From: Clostridiales bacterium
GTDB taxonomy: Bacteria; Bacillota_A; Clostridia; Saccharofermentanales; Saccharofermentanaceae
Direction of reading: 5' to 3'
NCBI GenBank assembly: GCA_024695545.1
Contig: JAILHZ010000169.1
Location: forward strand, 1-49,491
Length of the DNA stretch: 49,491 nucleotides
Program-made: the position numbers and the translations under genes
Notes under the pieces: model-generated
The model's input: the letters and a program-made list of their open reading frames with translations, nothing else
Told to the model about the DNA's origin: nothing
Database searches by the model: none
Shown here: positions 17,690 to 24,740 of the stretch, in pieces
Position numbering within the stretch: position 1 is the stretch's first letter
How the letters are laid out: each line of letters begins with the position of its first letter

Positions 17690-18622
17690 ATGGATAATAG
17701 AAAATCGAAATTCGTAAAGAAATTTTCTGCTCTGATGCTGATCCTTTCTATCGTCTTTGCTCTGAGCGGATGTCTCCGTTATGAGATCAAGACTGAGGTT
17801 CACACAGACGGAACGGCTGATATCAGCTTTACTTATGCAGTTGCTGATGTAACCGGTCAGGCAGATACTTCATCCTGGGCAAATATGGCGGAAAAGTTCA
17901 CCAATGCTGACTGGGATGTAGATGATTACAGCGAGTCGGCAAAGAATACAAAGTATGCCGGTTTCGTAGCTACACGTAAGGGTGTTGAGCTCGACAGCAT
18001 CGAAGACGAGATGAAGAAGGTTGATGCCGGTAATCTGAAGCTTACAGAGGATGACGGCGAGTACACACTCGAGTGGGATATCACTTCCGGTGTTGATTCT
18101 GCGAAGAAACAGGGTGTTACTTCTGAATACCTTGAGCAGTATGAAGGTTACATGAAGTTCGTTCTTGATCTTCCGGGCAAGGTTATCAAGAGCAACGGTG
18201 AAGAATCCAAGGGCGGCAAGCACATCGAGTGGAATCTCTTTGATCTTGAGAATGGCAAGATCGAGGCTACATTTAACCTCAAGTCTTCCGGTTCCGGCGC
18301 TCCGATCGGTCTGATCCTCGGTATCGTTGGTGGTGTTGTTGCTGTAGCTGCTATCGTAGTAGTTATCCTTCTGGTAATGAAGAAAAAGAAGAATGCTCCG
18401 GCTCCGGTAGATCCGATGGCTAACTTCGCAGCTGCTCCGCAGATGCCGGTTGCTCCGCAGCAGGCTCCTGTAGTTCCGCAGATGCCGGTTGCTCCGCAGC
18501 AGGCTCCTGTAGCTCCGCAGATTCCGGTAGCTCCTCAGGCTCAGGCTCCGGTAGCTCCTCAGGCACCGGTTGTTCCGCAGGCTCCGATCGATCCGCAGAA
18601 TCCGGGTAATCCGACAGTATAA
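17690..18622 (+). CDS. LppM-like lipoprotein with transmembrane segment and Pro/Gln repeat tail
   Basis: 310 residues. Signal peptide with lipobox LSGC places the lipidated Cys at 28. The outside domain (about 30-205) starts YEIKTEVHTDGTADISFTYA, a pattern like LppM-type lipoprotein domains (family assignment tentative). A strong membrane helix follows (IGLILGIVGGVVAVAAIVVV, about 208-230), then MKKKKN as a stop-transfer and a C-terminal tail of PQMPVAPQQAPV-type repeats that would be in the cytoplasm. A protein anchored by both lipid and a helix is unusual. The tail includes two nearly identical 39-base units. Simple alanine/valine codon choice suggests high expression. GGAGG lies upstream of the ATG, and a strong terminator follows the gene. 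Confidence 0.7.
   Translation: MDNRKSKFVKKFSALMLILSIVFALSGCLRYEIKTEVHTDGTADISFTYAVADVTGQADTSSWANMAEKFTNADWDVDDYSESAKNTKYAGFVATRKGVELDSIEDEMKKVDAGNLKLTEDDGEYTLEWDITSGVDSAKKQGVTSEYLEQYEGYMKFVLDLPGKVIKSNGEESKGGKHIEWNLFDLENGKIEATFNLKSSGSGAPIGLILGIVGGVVAVAAIVVVILLVMKKKKNAPAPVDPMANFAAAPQMPVAPQQAPVVPQMPVAPQQAPVAPQIPVAPQAQAPVAPQAPVVPQAPIDPQNPGNPTV
18435..18512 (+). repeat. Two 39-base in-frame tandem repeats encoding PQMPVAPQQAPV units
   Basis: Copies at 18435-18473 and 18474-18512 differ by one base. Each encodes 13 residues rich in Pro, Gln and Val; further diverged units continue to about 18610. Such repeats can expand or contract in frame. Confidence 0.85.
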
Positions 18623-18654
18623 CGGTTTTTCGGAATTTAAAGTCAAATGACCAG

Positions 18655-18688
18655 GAGGTCGTCCCGGAAACGGGACGGCCTCTTTTTT
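18655..18688 (+). terminator. Rho-independent terminator of the lipoprotein gene
   Basis: GAGGTCGTCCCG (18655-18666), loop GAAA, CGGGACGGCCTC (18671-18682), then TTTTTT. One G-U pair only; a very stable stem. Confidence 0.93.
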
Positions 18689-18699
18689 GTTGCTGATGC

Positions 18700-18727
18700 T
18701 TGCGGTATTCGGTGAGAAGTGTATAAT
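18700..18727 (+). promoter_or_regulatory. Probable promoter of the AEP cluster
   Basis: TTGCGG (18700-18705), 16-base spacer, TATAAT (18722-18727). It lies between the lipoprotein terminator and the first AEP-cluster gene, 54 bases before ATG 18781. Confidence 0.6.
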
Positions 18728-18780
18728 GAATTTGTTCAAAAACTGCAAAACGATAAGATGAAATGAACAGGTGAATGCTT

Positions 18781-19671
18781 ATGAGTCTGCAAAGAAAACA
18801 TTTTGATATCTTAGTGGCGCTCGAGGGTTCAAATGAAGCCCTGACGCAGCGTGATCTGGAGAAGATCACCGAGTATTCCCTAGGCACGATCAATAAAGTG
18901 TACAGGGAGCTGGTGACGGACGGACTGGTGGATGCCGGTAAGATCACGGACAAGGGAATTGAGGCTCTGGAGCCGTATCGTGCGAAGCGCGCAGTGTTCA
19001 TTGCGGCGGGTTTCGGATCGAGAATGGTACCGATTACGCTGAATACACCGAAGCCTCTGGTACGTGTCCACGGAAAGCGTATAATCGAGACTCTTCTGGA
19101 CGCTTGTCTGGAGGCGGGGATCGAGGAGATCTATATCGTCAGAGGTTATCTCGGCGAGCAGTTCGACCAGCTCCTCTACAAGTATCCGATGCTGAAGTTT
19201 CTCGATAATCCGGTCTATAACGAAGCAAACAATATCTCGAGTGCGATGGTCGCAAGACATCTGTTCTCGGGCTCTTATGTGTTTGAAGCGGACCTTCTGC
19301 TTTCGAATCCTAAGATCATTACCAAGTACCACTATACTTCCGACTTCCTGGCGATCCCGATGGAACGCACGGACGACTGGTGCTTCGTCGTAAAGGACGG
19401 CGTCATCAAGGAAGAGAAGGTCGGCGGCGAGAACTGCTGGCAGATGGTGGGTATTTCTTTCTGGAACGAAGAGGACGGAAAGAAGCTGGAGACGGATGTG
19501 CCTTCAGTGTTCAACGGTCCGGGCGGAAAAGAAAGATACTGGGAGCAGGTACCGCTCGTATATAAGAAAGAAAACTATAAAGTCGAAGTCCGTGCCTGCA
19601 AGGCAGACGATATCGTTGAGATCGATACTTTCAGAGAACTGAAGGCGATCGACCCGGCATATGACGTGTGA
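18781..19671 (+). CDS. Winged-helix fused to LicC/PntC-like cytidylyltransferase
   Basis: I prefer ATG 18781 (296 residues) because AGGTGA stands seven bases before it; ATG 18775 would leave no spacing. Residues about 1-70 form a winged helix of MarR/wHTH type (LTQRDLEKITEYSLGTINKVYRELV). From residue about 78 comes a nucleotidyltransferase of the LicC type: AAGFGSRMVPITLNTPKPL is the nucleotide loop, NPVYNEANNISSAMVA and YVFEADLLLS the substrate and metal sites. LicC makes CDP-choline; PntC, a relative, makes CMP-AEP. The three genes that follow make 2-aminoethylphosphonate, so activation of AEP with CTP is the likely reaction. The winged helix may let the enzyme regulate its own operon. The aminotransferase starts 63 bases downstream. 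Confidence 0.8.
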   Translation: MSLQRKHFDILVALEGSNEALTQRDLEKITEYSLGTINKVYRELVTDGLVDAGKITDKGIEALEPYRAKRAVFIAAGFGSRMVPITLNTPKPLVRVHGKRIIETLLDACLEAGIEEIYIVRGYLGEQFDQLLYKYPMLKFLDNPVYNEANNISSAMVARHLFSGSYVFEADLLLSNPKIITKYHYTSDFLAIPMERTDDWCFVVKDGVIKEEKVGGENCWQMVGISFWNEEDGKKLETDVPSVFNGPGGKERYWEQVPLVYKKENYKVEVRACKADDIVEIDTFRELKAIDPAYDV

Positions 19672-19734
19672 GAGAAGCCGCGCCGCCGTGATGGCAGGCG
19701 CCTGAGAATAAGACATAAAGAAAGAAGAATACTT

Positions 19735-20868
19735 ATGGAACCAGTAAAAAGAAACATCCTTTTAAATCCGGGTCCGTCGACGACGACCGATACAGTAAAG
19801 TATGCACAGGTCGTGCCGGACATCTGCCCTCGTGAAAAAGAGTTCGCAGGTCTCATGAAGGGCCTTCGTGAGGACCTCGTCCGTGTTGTTCACGGAGATC
19901 TTCAGGAATACACTTCCGTCCTTTTCTGCGGATCGGGAACGATCAATATCGACGTATGTATCAACTCGCTGCTTCCGGAAGGAAAGAAGGTCCTCGTGAT
20001 CAATAACGGCGCATATTCTTCCCGTGCCGTCGAGATCTGCCAGTACTACGGACTTCCGCATATCGACCTGAAGTTCCCGGTCGATGAGCGTCCGGACCTG
20101 GCTGTTGTTGAGGAGACACTGAAGAATAATCCGGATATCGGACTCGTGCATACGACACACAACGAGACAGGTACGGGTATCCTCAATCCGATCCGCGAGA
20201 TCGGTGCGCTGGTGCATAAGTACGGCGCGATCTTCACAGTCGATACGACAAGCACATACGCGATGCGCCCGATCAATATCAAGGAGGACAATGTTGATTT
20301 CCTGATGGCTTCCGCGCAAAAAGGACTGATGGCATTTACAGGTCTGTCGTTTGTTGTCGGTAACCGTGCGATCCTCGAGGCATCTGCGAATAACCCGAAG
20401 AGAAGCTACTACTGCAATCTTTTCCTGCAGTATGACTGCTTCGAGAAGACAGGCGAGATGCACTTTACTCCGCCGGTACAGACGATCTATGCGACGATTC
20501 AGGCGCTGAAGGAATACTGGGCAGAAGGTGAAGAAGCGAAGTGGGCACGCCATACGCGCGTCTTTAATGCCATCAACGATGGACTTGAGAAGCTCGGCTT
20601 CCGTCAGGTCATCAAGCCGGAGTGGAGAACCGGTCTTGTATCCTCGGCGATCTATCCGGATGATCCGAACTGGAGCTTCGAGAAGGTACACGACTACTGC
20701 TATGAGAGAGGCTTTACCATCTATCCTGGAAAGATCTCTACGACAAACACATTCCGTCTCTGCTCACTCGGTGCAATCGATGCGCCGGATATCGCGGACT
20801 TCTTCAAGGTGTTCCGTGAAGCGCTTGAGACGACAGGCGTAAAGGTTCCGGTCCAGTATAAGAACTGA
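19735..20868 (+). CDS. phnW: 2-aminoethylphosphonate:pyruvate aminotransferase (AEP-forming direction)
   Basis: 377 residues of the class V PLP aminotransferase fold. NILLNPGPSTTTDTVKYA is the family's typical start, VLFCGSGTINIDVCINSLL binds the cofactor phosphate, and MASAQKGLMAFTGLSFV carries the PLP lysine (Lys196). PhnW family enzymes interconvert phosphonoacetaldehyde and AEP; next to PEP mutase and phosphonopyruvate decarboxylase it should run toward AEP synthesis. In Treponema and Atopobium an equivalent aminotransferase is fused to the PntC cytidylyltransferase, and here the two are adjacent separate genes. No recognisable signal peptide, so it is cytoplasmic. Confidence 0.9.
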   Translation: MEPVKRNILLNPGPSTTTDTVKYAQVVPDICPREKEFAGLMKGLREDLVRVVHGDLQEYTSVLFCGSGTINIDVCINSLLPEGKKVLVINNGAYSSRAVEICQYYGLPHIDLKFPVDERPDLAVVEETLKNNPDIGLVHTTHNETGTGILNPIREIGALVHKYGAIFTVDTTSTYAMRPINIKEDNVDFLMASAQKGLMAFTGLSFVVGNRAILEASANNPKRSYYCNLFLQYDCFEKTGEMHFTPPVQTIYATIQALKEYWAEGEEAKWARHTRVFNAINDGLEKLGFRQVIKPEWRTGLVSSAIYPDDPNWSFEKVHDYCYERGFTIYPGKISTTNTFRLCSLGAIDAPDIADFFKVFREALETTGVKVPVQYKN

Positions 20869-20950
20869 CCGGTTAGCCGTATAGCGGAAAAGCCATGAGC
20901 AACAGTGCTTTTGGCGAAGAAGACTGACAGATAGAAAAAGGAGAATCATC

Positions 20951-22246
20951 ATGAAAACAGCTTATACTTGTTTCTGCACAGACGTCCTTCACGAAGGACA
21001 CATGAATATCATTAACGAAGCGAAGAAACTCGGTAAGGTCATCGTCGGATGCCTTTCCGACCAGGTCCTGATCCGCTACAACAAGTTCCCGACGATCTCC
21101 CAGGAGGAGCGTATGCGCCTTTATAAGACGATCCCCGGAATCGATCAGGTCGTTCTTCAGGAGCAGATGCAGTACGATGATGTCATCGAGCTGATTCATC
21201 CGGATTACGTCGTGCACGGCGATAACTGGAAAGAGGGCCCGGAGAGCACGATCCGCGCGCATGTTGAGGAGCTGCTTTCTGCATATGGCGGACAGCTCGT
21301 CGATGTTCCGTATACATTTAACGAGAAGGTCAGAAAGATCGACCTGCAGCTCCGTGAGAAGCTCGCGATGCCGGAGTACAGAAGAAAGAGACTCCGCCAG
21401 CTGATCGAGATGACACCGATCGTAAAGGCGATGGAAGCACACAGCGGTCTGACAGGCCTGATCGTTGAGAAGACGGTCGTTGAACACGAAGGCAAGCTTG
21501 ACCAGTTTGATGCGATGTGGGTCAGCTCCCTCTGCGACAGTACCGCGAAGGGTAAGCCGGACATCGAGCTCGTCGATATGACCTCACGTTTCAGAACGAT
21601 CGAGGATATCACGGAAGTTACCACCAAGCCGATCATCTTCGACGGCGATACCGGCGGACTTACCGAGCACTTTGTTTATACAGTAAGATCCCTCGAGAGA
21701 ATGGGTGTTTCCGCTGTCATCATCGAGGACAAGAAGGGGCTTAAGAAGAATTCTCTCTTCGGTACGGAAGTGAAGCAGACGCAGGCAACGATCGAGGAGT
21801 TCTCCGAGAAGATCGCGGCTGGTAAGAAGGCACAGCTGACCGACGATTTCATGATCATTGCGCGTATCGAGAGCCTGATCCTCGAGCAGGGCATGGAAGA
21901 CGCCCTCGCACGTGCTTTTGCTTTCGTAAAGGCCGGCGCAGACGGAATCATGATCCACAGCCGGAAGAAAGATCCGGCAGAGATCTGCGAGTTCTGCGAC
22001 AAGTTTAGAAGCCAGGATGCTAAGACACCGATCGTTGTTGTTCCGACAAGCTTTAATACCATCACGGAAGAAGAACTGGCTTCTCACGGCGTTAACATCG
22101 TTATCTACGCGAACCAGCTCACAAGATCCGCGTTCCCGGCGATGCAGCAGACCGCAGAAGATATCCTGAAGTACCACAGAGCGAAGGAAGTCGATGATCG
22201 CCTGATGTCCATTAAGAACATCATCACACTGATCGACGAGATCTGA
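20951..22246 (+). CDS. aepX: Phosphoenolpyruvate mutase with N-terminal nucleotidyltransferase domain
   Basis: 431 residues. Residues 1-130 are a cytidylyltransferase-like domain with the HxGH motif in DVLHEGHMNII, but the usual C-terminal ISTT/RTEGIST signature is not obvious. Residues about 145-431 are PEP mutase of the isocitrate lyase superfamily: metal site FDGDTGG and the mutase hallmark EDKKGLKKNS (Glu259-Asp260-Lys261). The mutase turns PEP into phosphonopyruvate, making the C-P bond that starts phosphonate synthesis. The fused domain is seen in other mutases annotated from Clostridia and Bacteroides. AAAAGGAGAATC precedes the ATG. It lies 82 bases after phnW and the gap holds an octamer copy. 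Confidence 0.93.
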   Translation: MKTAYTCFCTDVLHEGHMNIINEAKKLGKVIVGCLSDQVLIRYNKFPTISQEERMRLYKTIPGIDQVVLQEQMQYDDVIELIHPDYVVHGDNWKEGPESTIRAHVEELLSAYGGQLVDVPYTFNEKVRKIDLQLREKLAMPEYRRKRLRQLIEMTPIVKAMEAHSGLTGLIVEKTVVEHEGKLDQFDAMWVSSLCDSTAKGKPDIELVDMTSRFRTIEDITEVTTKPIIFDGDTGGLTEHFVYTVRSLERMGVSAVIIEDKKGLKKNSLFGTEVKQTQATIEEFSEKIAAGKKAQLTDDFMIIARIESLILEQGMEDALARAFAFVKAGADGIMIHSRKKDPAEICEFCDKFRSQDAKTPIVVVPTSFNTITEEELASHGVNIVIYANQLTRSAFPAMQQTAEDILKYHRAKEVDDRLMSIKNIITLIDEI

Positions 22247-22298
22247 TCACATAACCGCCTTAGGATACGGGCGGAGGACTTAACGTAAGGAGCAGAAT

Positions 22299-23420
22299 AT
22301 GAAAGTAGAAAAACTTGTAGAGATCATTGGCGCGGATTTTTATACCGGTGTTCCGGATTCCCAGTTAAAAGCACTGTGCAATTACCTGATGCATACTTAC
22401 GGCATCGATGCGCATCACCACGTGATCGCGGCAAACGAAGGTAACTGCACCGCACTTGCAGCAGGATATCACCTCGCGACAGGCAAGGTCCCGGTCGTTT
22501 ACATGCAGAACTCAGGCGAAGGCAACATCATCAACCCGGTGGCAAGCCTTCTGAACGATAAGGTCTACGCGATCCCGACCGTGTTTATCATCGGCTGGAG
22601 AGGCGAGCCCGGCATCCACGACGAGCCACAGCACATCTATCAGGGTGAAGTCACGATCAAGCTTCTCGACGATATGGATATCGCTAGTTTTGTGATCGGC
22701 AAGGATACCACTGACGAAGAAGTCGAAGCGAAGATGGAAGAGTTCAGAGGTATTCTGGATTCCGGAAAAGATGTTGCATTCGTTATCCGTAAAGGCGCGC
22801 TTTCCTACGATGAGAAAGTTGTCTATGAGAACGATAACACCATGATCAGAGAAGAGATCATTCAGCACATCGTTGCCGTAAGTGAAGAGGATCCGATCAT
22901 CTCCACAACAGGTAAGGCTTCCCGTGAACTCTTCGAGACACGCGTGGCAAACGGACAGAGCCACAAGTACGACTTCCTGACCGTCGGCTCGATGGGACAC
23001 AGTTCCTCCATCGCGCTCGGCGTGGCGATCAACAAGCCGAACCAGAAGATCTGGTGTGTCGACGGAGACGGTGCCGTTCTTATGCACATGGGTTCCATGG
23101 CGCTTCTCGGTTCTAACCAGCCGAAGAATCTCGTACATATCGTTATCAATAACGGCGCACATGAGACGGTCGGCGGTATGCCTACTGTCATGGGCGATGT
23201 CGATCTCGTCGGTGTGGCAAAGGCATGCGGCTATCCTTACGCAGTACGCGTAAATGATTTCGAGGAACTCGACCGCGAACTGTCGCTGGCGAAGGGCCTG
23301 AACGAACTCTGCCTGATCGAGGTAATGTGCAGTATCGGTGCCCGTGAAGACCTCGGACGTCCGACCACAACAGCGCTTGAGAACAAGCAGAACTTCATGG
23401 AGTATATCGCGACGCTGTAA
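22299..23420 (+). CDS. aepY: Phosphonopyruvate decarboxylase
   Basis: 373 residues of the thiamine-diphosphate enzyme fold, joining the N-terminal pyrimidine domain (YTGVPDSQLKALCNYLM, AANEGNCTALAAGYHLATGK with the activating Glu) and the C-terminal PP domain (WCVDGDGAVLMHMGSMALLG, a GDG...N-type Mg site with NNGAHETVGG). It removes CO2 from phosphonopyruvate to give phosphonoacetaldehyde, which pulls the unfavourable mutase reaction forward. GTAAGGAG lies upstream of the ATG. A terminator about 90 bases downstream closes the AEP operon. Confidence 0.95.
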   Translation: MKVEKLVEIIGADFYTGVPDSQLKALCNYLMHTYGIDAHHHVIAANEGNCTALAAGYHLATGKVPVVYMQNSGEGNIINPVASLLNDKVYAIPTVFIIGWRGEPGIHDEPQHIYQGEVTIKLLDDMDIASFVIGKDTTDEEVEAKMEEFRGILDSGKDVAFVIRKGALSYDEKVVYENDNTMIREEIIQHIVAVSEEDPIISTTGKASRELFETRVANGQSHKYDFLTVGSMGHSSSIALGVAINKPNQKIWCVDGDGAVLMHMGSMALLGSNQPKNLVHIVINNGAHETVGGMPTVMGDVDLVGVAKACGYPYAVRVNDFEELDRELSLAKGLNELCLIEVMCSIGAREDLGRPTTTALENKQNFMEYIATL

Positions 23421-23510
23421 GGCAAAGCGATCAAAAGAGCGGAAGCGGGTGCTTTTCAGGCGGAAGACTGAAAGAAAGCAAGTGCTTTTCGCGAAGATAT
23501 AAAAGACCCG

Positions 23511-23546
23511 GGACGGGATCAGGAATACCTGGTCCCGTCCTTTTTT
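23511..23546 (+). terminator. Rho-independent terminator of the AEP operon
   Basis: GGACGGGATCAGG (23511-23523), loop AATAC, CTGGTCCCGTCC (23529-23540), then TTTTTT. One mismatch in the stem. Confidence 0.92.
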
Positions 23547-23563
23547 GTACGCCGATGTAACTT

Positions 23564-23613
23564 TTGAAGATAATCGTGTAATAATCTAATGTGGCGTGTC
23601 GCAAAATGCGACA
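23564..23613 (+). promoter_or_regulatory. Promoter with palindrome at the transcription start, before a lipoprotein gene
   Basis: TTGAAG (23564-23569), 17-base spacer, TAATGT (23587-23592). Directly after it TGTCGCA-AAA-TGCGACA (23597-23613) is a perfect inverted repeat that would cover the transcription start, where a repressor would bind; it could alternatively form a small hairpin in the leader. Confidence 0.5.
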
Positions 23614-23664
23614 TACAATAGAACCATAGCAAAGAGGTACTCGGTACTGGAAAAGGGGTCAAAA

Positions 23665-24666
23665 ATGAAGAGAAGGAGATTCGCAATCGTATTTTCACTG
23701 ATTAAGGCAATCGCGTGTTTTGCGGCATGCTCGAGCAGCGAAGTCGACAAGACAGCCAGCATGAATGTGACACCTGTCAACACAGCGGCTGTTGCACAGA
23801 CTGCGGAGACATCTCCGGTAACGACAGTTCTGACATCCTCTCCGGCAAAGCCCGTAAAAGCAGTGTCGACGGAAACCCGCAAAGAAGCTTCGAAGGACGC
23901 AGATGATACCAAGGCGGCTAATGTTCAGAAGATCGACGGCACAGACGGTTTTATCGACAGATACGGCGTGATCGAGTATGACACCTCTCGCACGTACAAG
24001 ATGACAGACGGCAAGACCGTATGTGATGCAGATACATACAGCACGAAGAAGCTGGATGTGAAGCGCTACGAAGAGTTTATGAACGTAGTTGATGACTGCT
24101 TCGCATACATGCTGATCTGGGACGGAAATGCATATATGTACAATAACTACTACATCCTGGTCACGACCGAGGACGGCAGTAACTGGAACACGATCTACAG
24201 CGAAGGCTTCAGTGATGATCCTTCCAACGATAACATCGGATCCGGCACATTCTACAGCAAAGACATCTACGCTTCCGTACCGGTCAAGAGCTCGAAAGAG
24301 ACGAAGGCTTTCAAGACAAGTAACGGCGGCATGGTCGTATTCACCGGAAGCTACCTTGAGAACCACACATGCAATAACTACGGAGACTGGATCAGCATCA
24401 AGTGCGATGAGGATCACAAAATCACGCTGAATACCTACAAGGCAAGCAACTGGTACAAGGGATTTACCATCTCTGACGGAACCGTCCTGACCGGCGAAGA
24501 GTATGTCTCCTTCGATCTTAGTGAGACGGGCCGGACGGATGCGGCGGGCAATCCGGTCTATGAGCTGGACATCTACGGTAAATACGATAACGCGGGACTT
24601 TTCTCCGGACCGGTCACCATCGACCCCGAGACACTCAAGCCTGTACCGTGCACTGAAAAAGCATAA
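23665..24666 (+). CDS. Lipoprotein of unknown function after the AEP operon
   Basis: 333 residues from ATG 23665, which has AAAGGGGTC upstream and gives a normal signal peptide; an in-frame ATG at 23596 would prefix 23 residues that do not look like one. MKRRRFAIVFSLIKAIACF ends in lipobox FAAC, so Cys22 is lipidated and the protein sits on the outer face of the membrane. A Thr/Ala-rich linker (about 23-75) precedes a beta-rich domain (YNNYYILVTTEDGSNWNTIY, YGDWISIKC) that I do not recognise. Aromatic and Asn-rich strands recall carbohydrate-binding folds, but this is only an impression. It has its own promoter and converges on the phosphotransferase block. Confidence 0.6.
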   Translation: MKRRRFAIVFSLIKAIACFAACSSSEVDKTASMNVTPVNTAAVAQTAETSPVTTVLTSSPAKPVKAVSTETRKEASKDADDTKAANVQKIDGTDGFIDRYGVIEYDTSRTYKMTDGKTVCDADTYSTKKLDVKRYEEFMNVVDDCFAYMLIWDGNAYMYNNYYILVTTEDGSNWNTIYSEGFSDDPSNDNIGSGTFYSKDIYASVPVKSSKETKAFKTSNGGMVVFTGSYLENHTCNNYGDWISIKCDEDHKITLNTYKASNWYKGFTISDGTVLTGEEYVSFDLSETGRTDAAGNPVYELDIYGKYDNAGLFSGPVTIDPETLKPVPCTEKA

Positions 24667-24698
24667 TCGATTTCGCTCCTCCCGAAATACGAAAAGCA

Positions 24699-24740
24699 TA
24701 AGAAGAAAAAAGCGGACCGCCTCAGGGTTCGCTTTCTTCT
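24699..24740. terminator. Bidirectional terminator between convergent genes
   Basis: AGCGGACC (24711-24718) pairs with GGTTCGCT (24726-24733); A-rich flank on the left and T-rich flank on the right extend the stem and give a U-run in both directions. It overlaps the last codons of the minus-strand gene ending at 24722. Confidence 0.7.
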
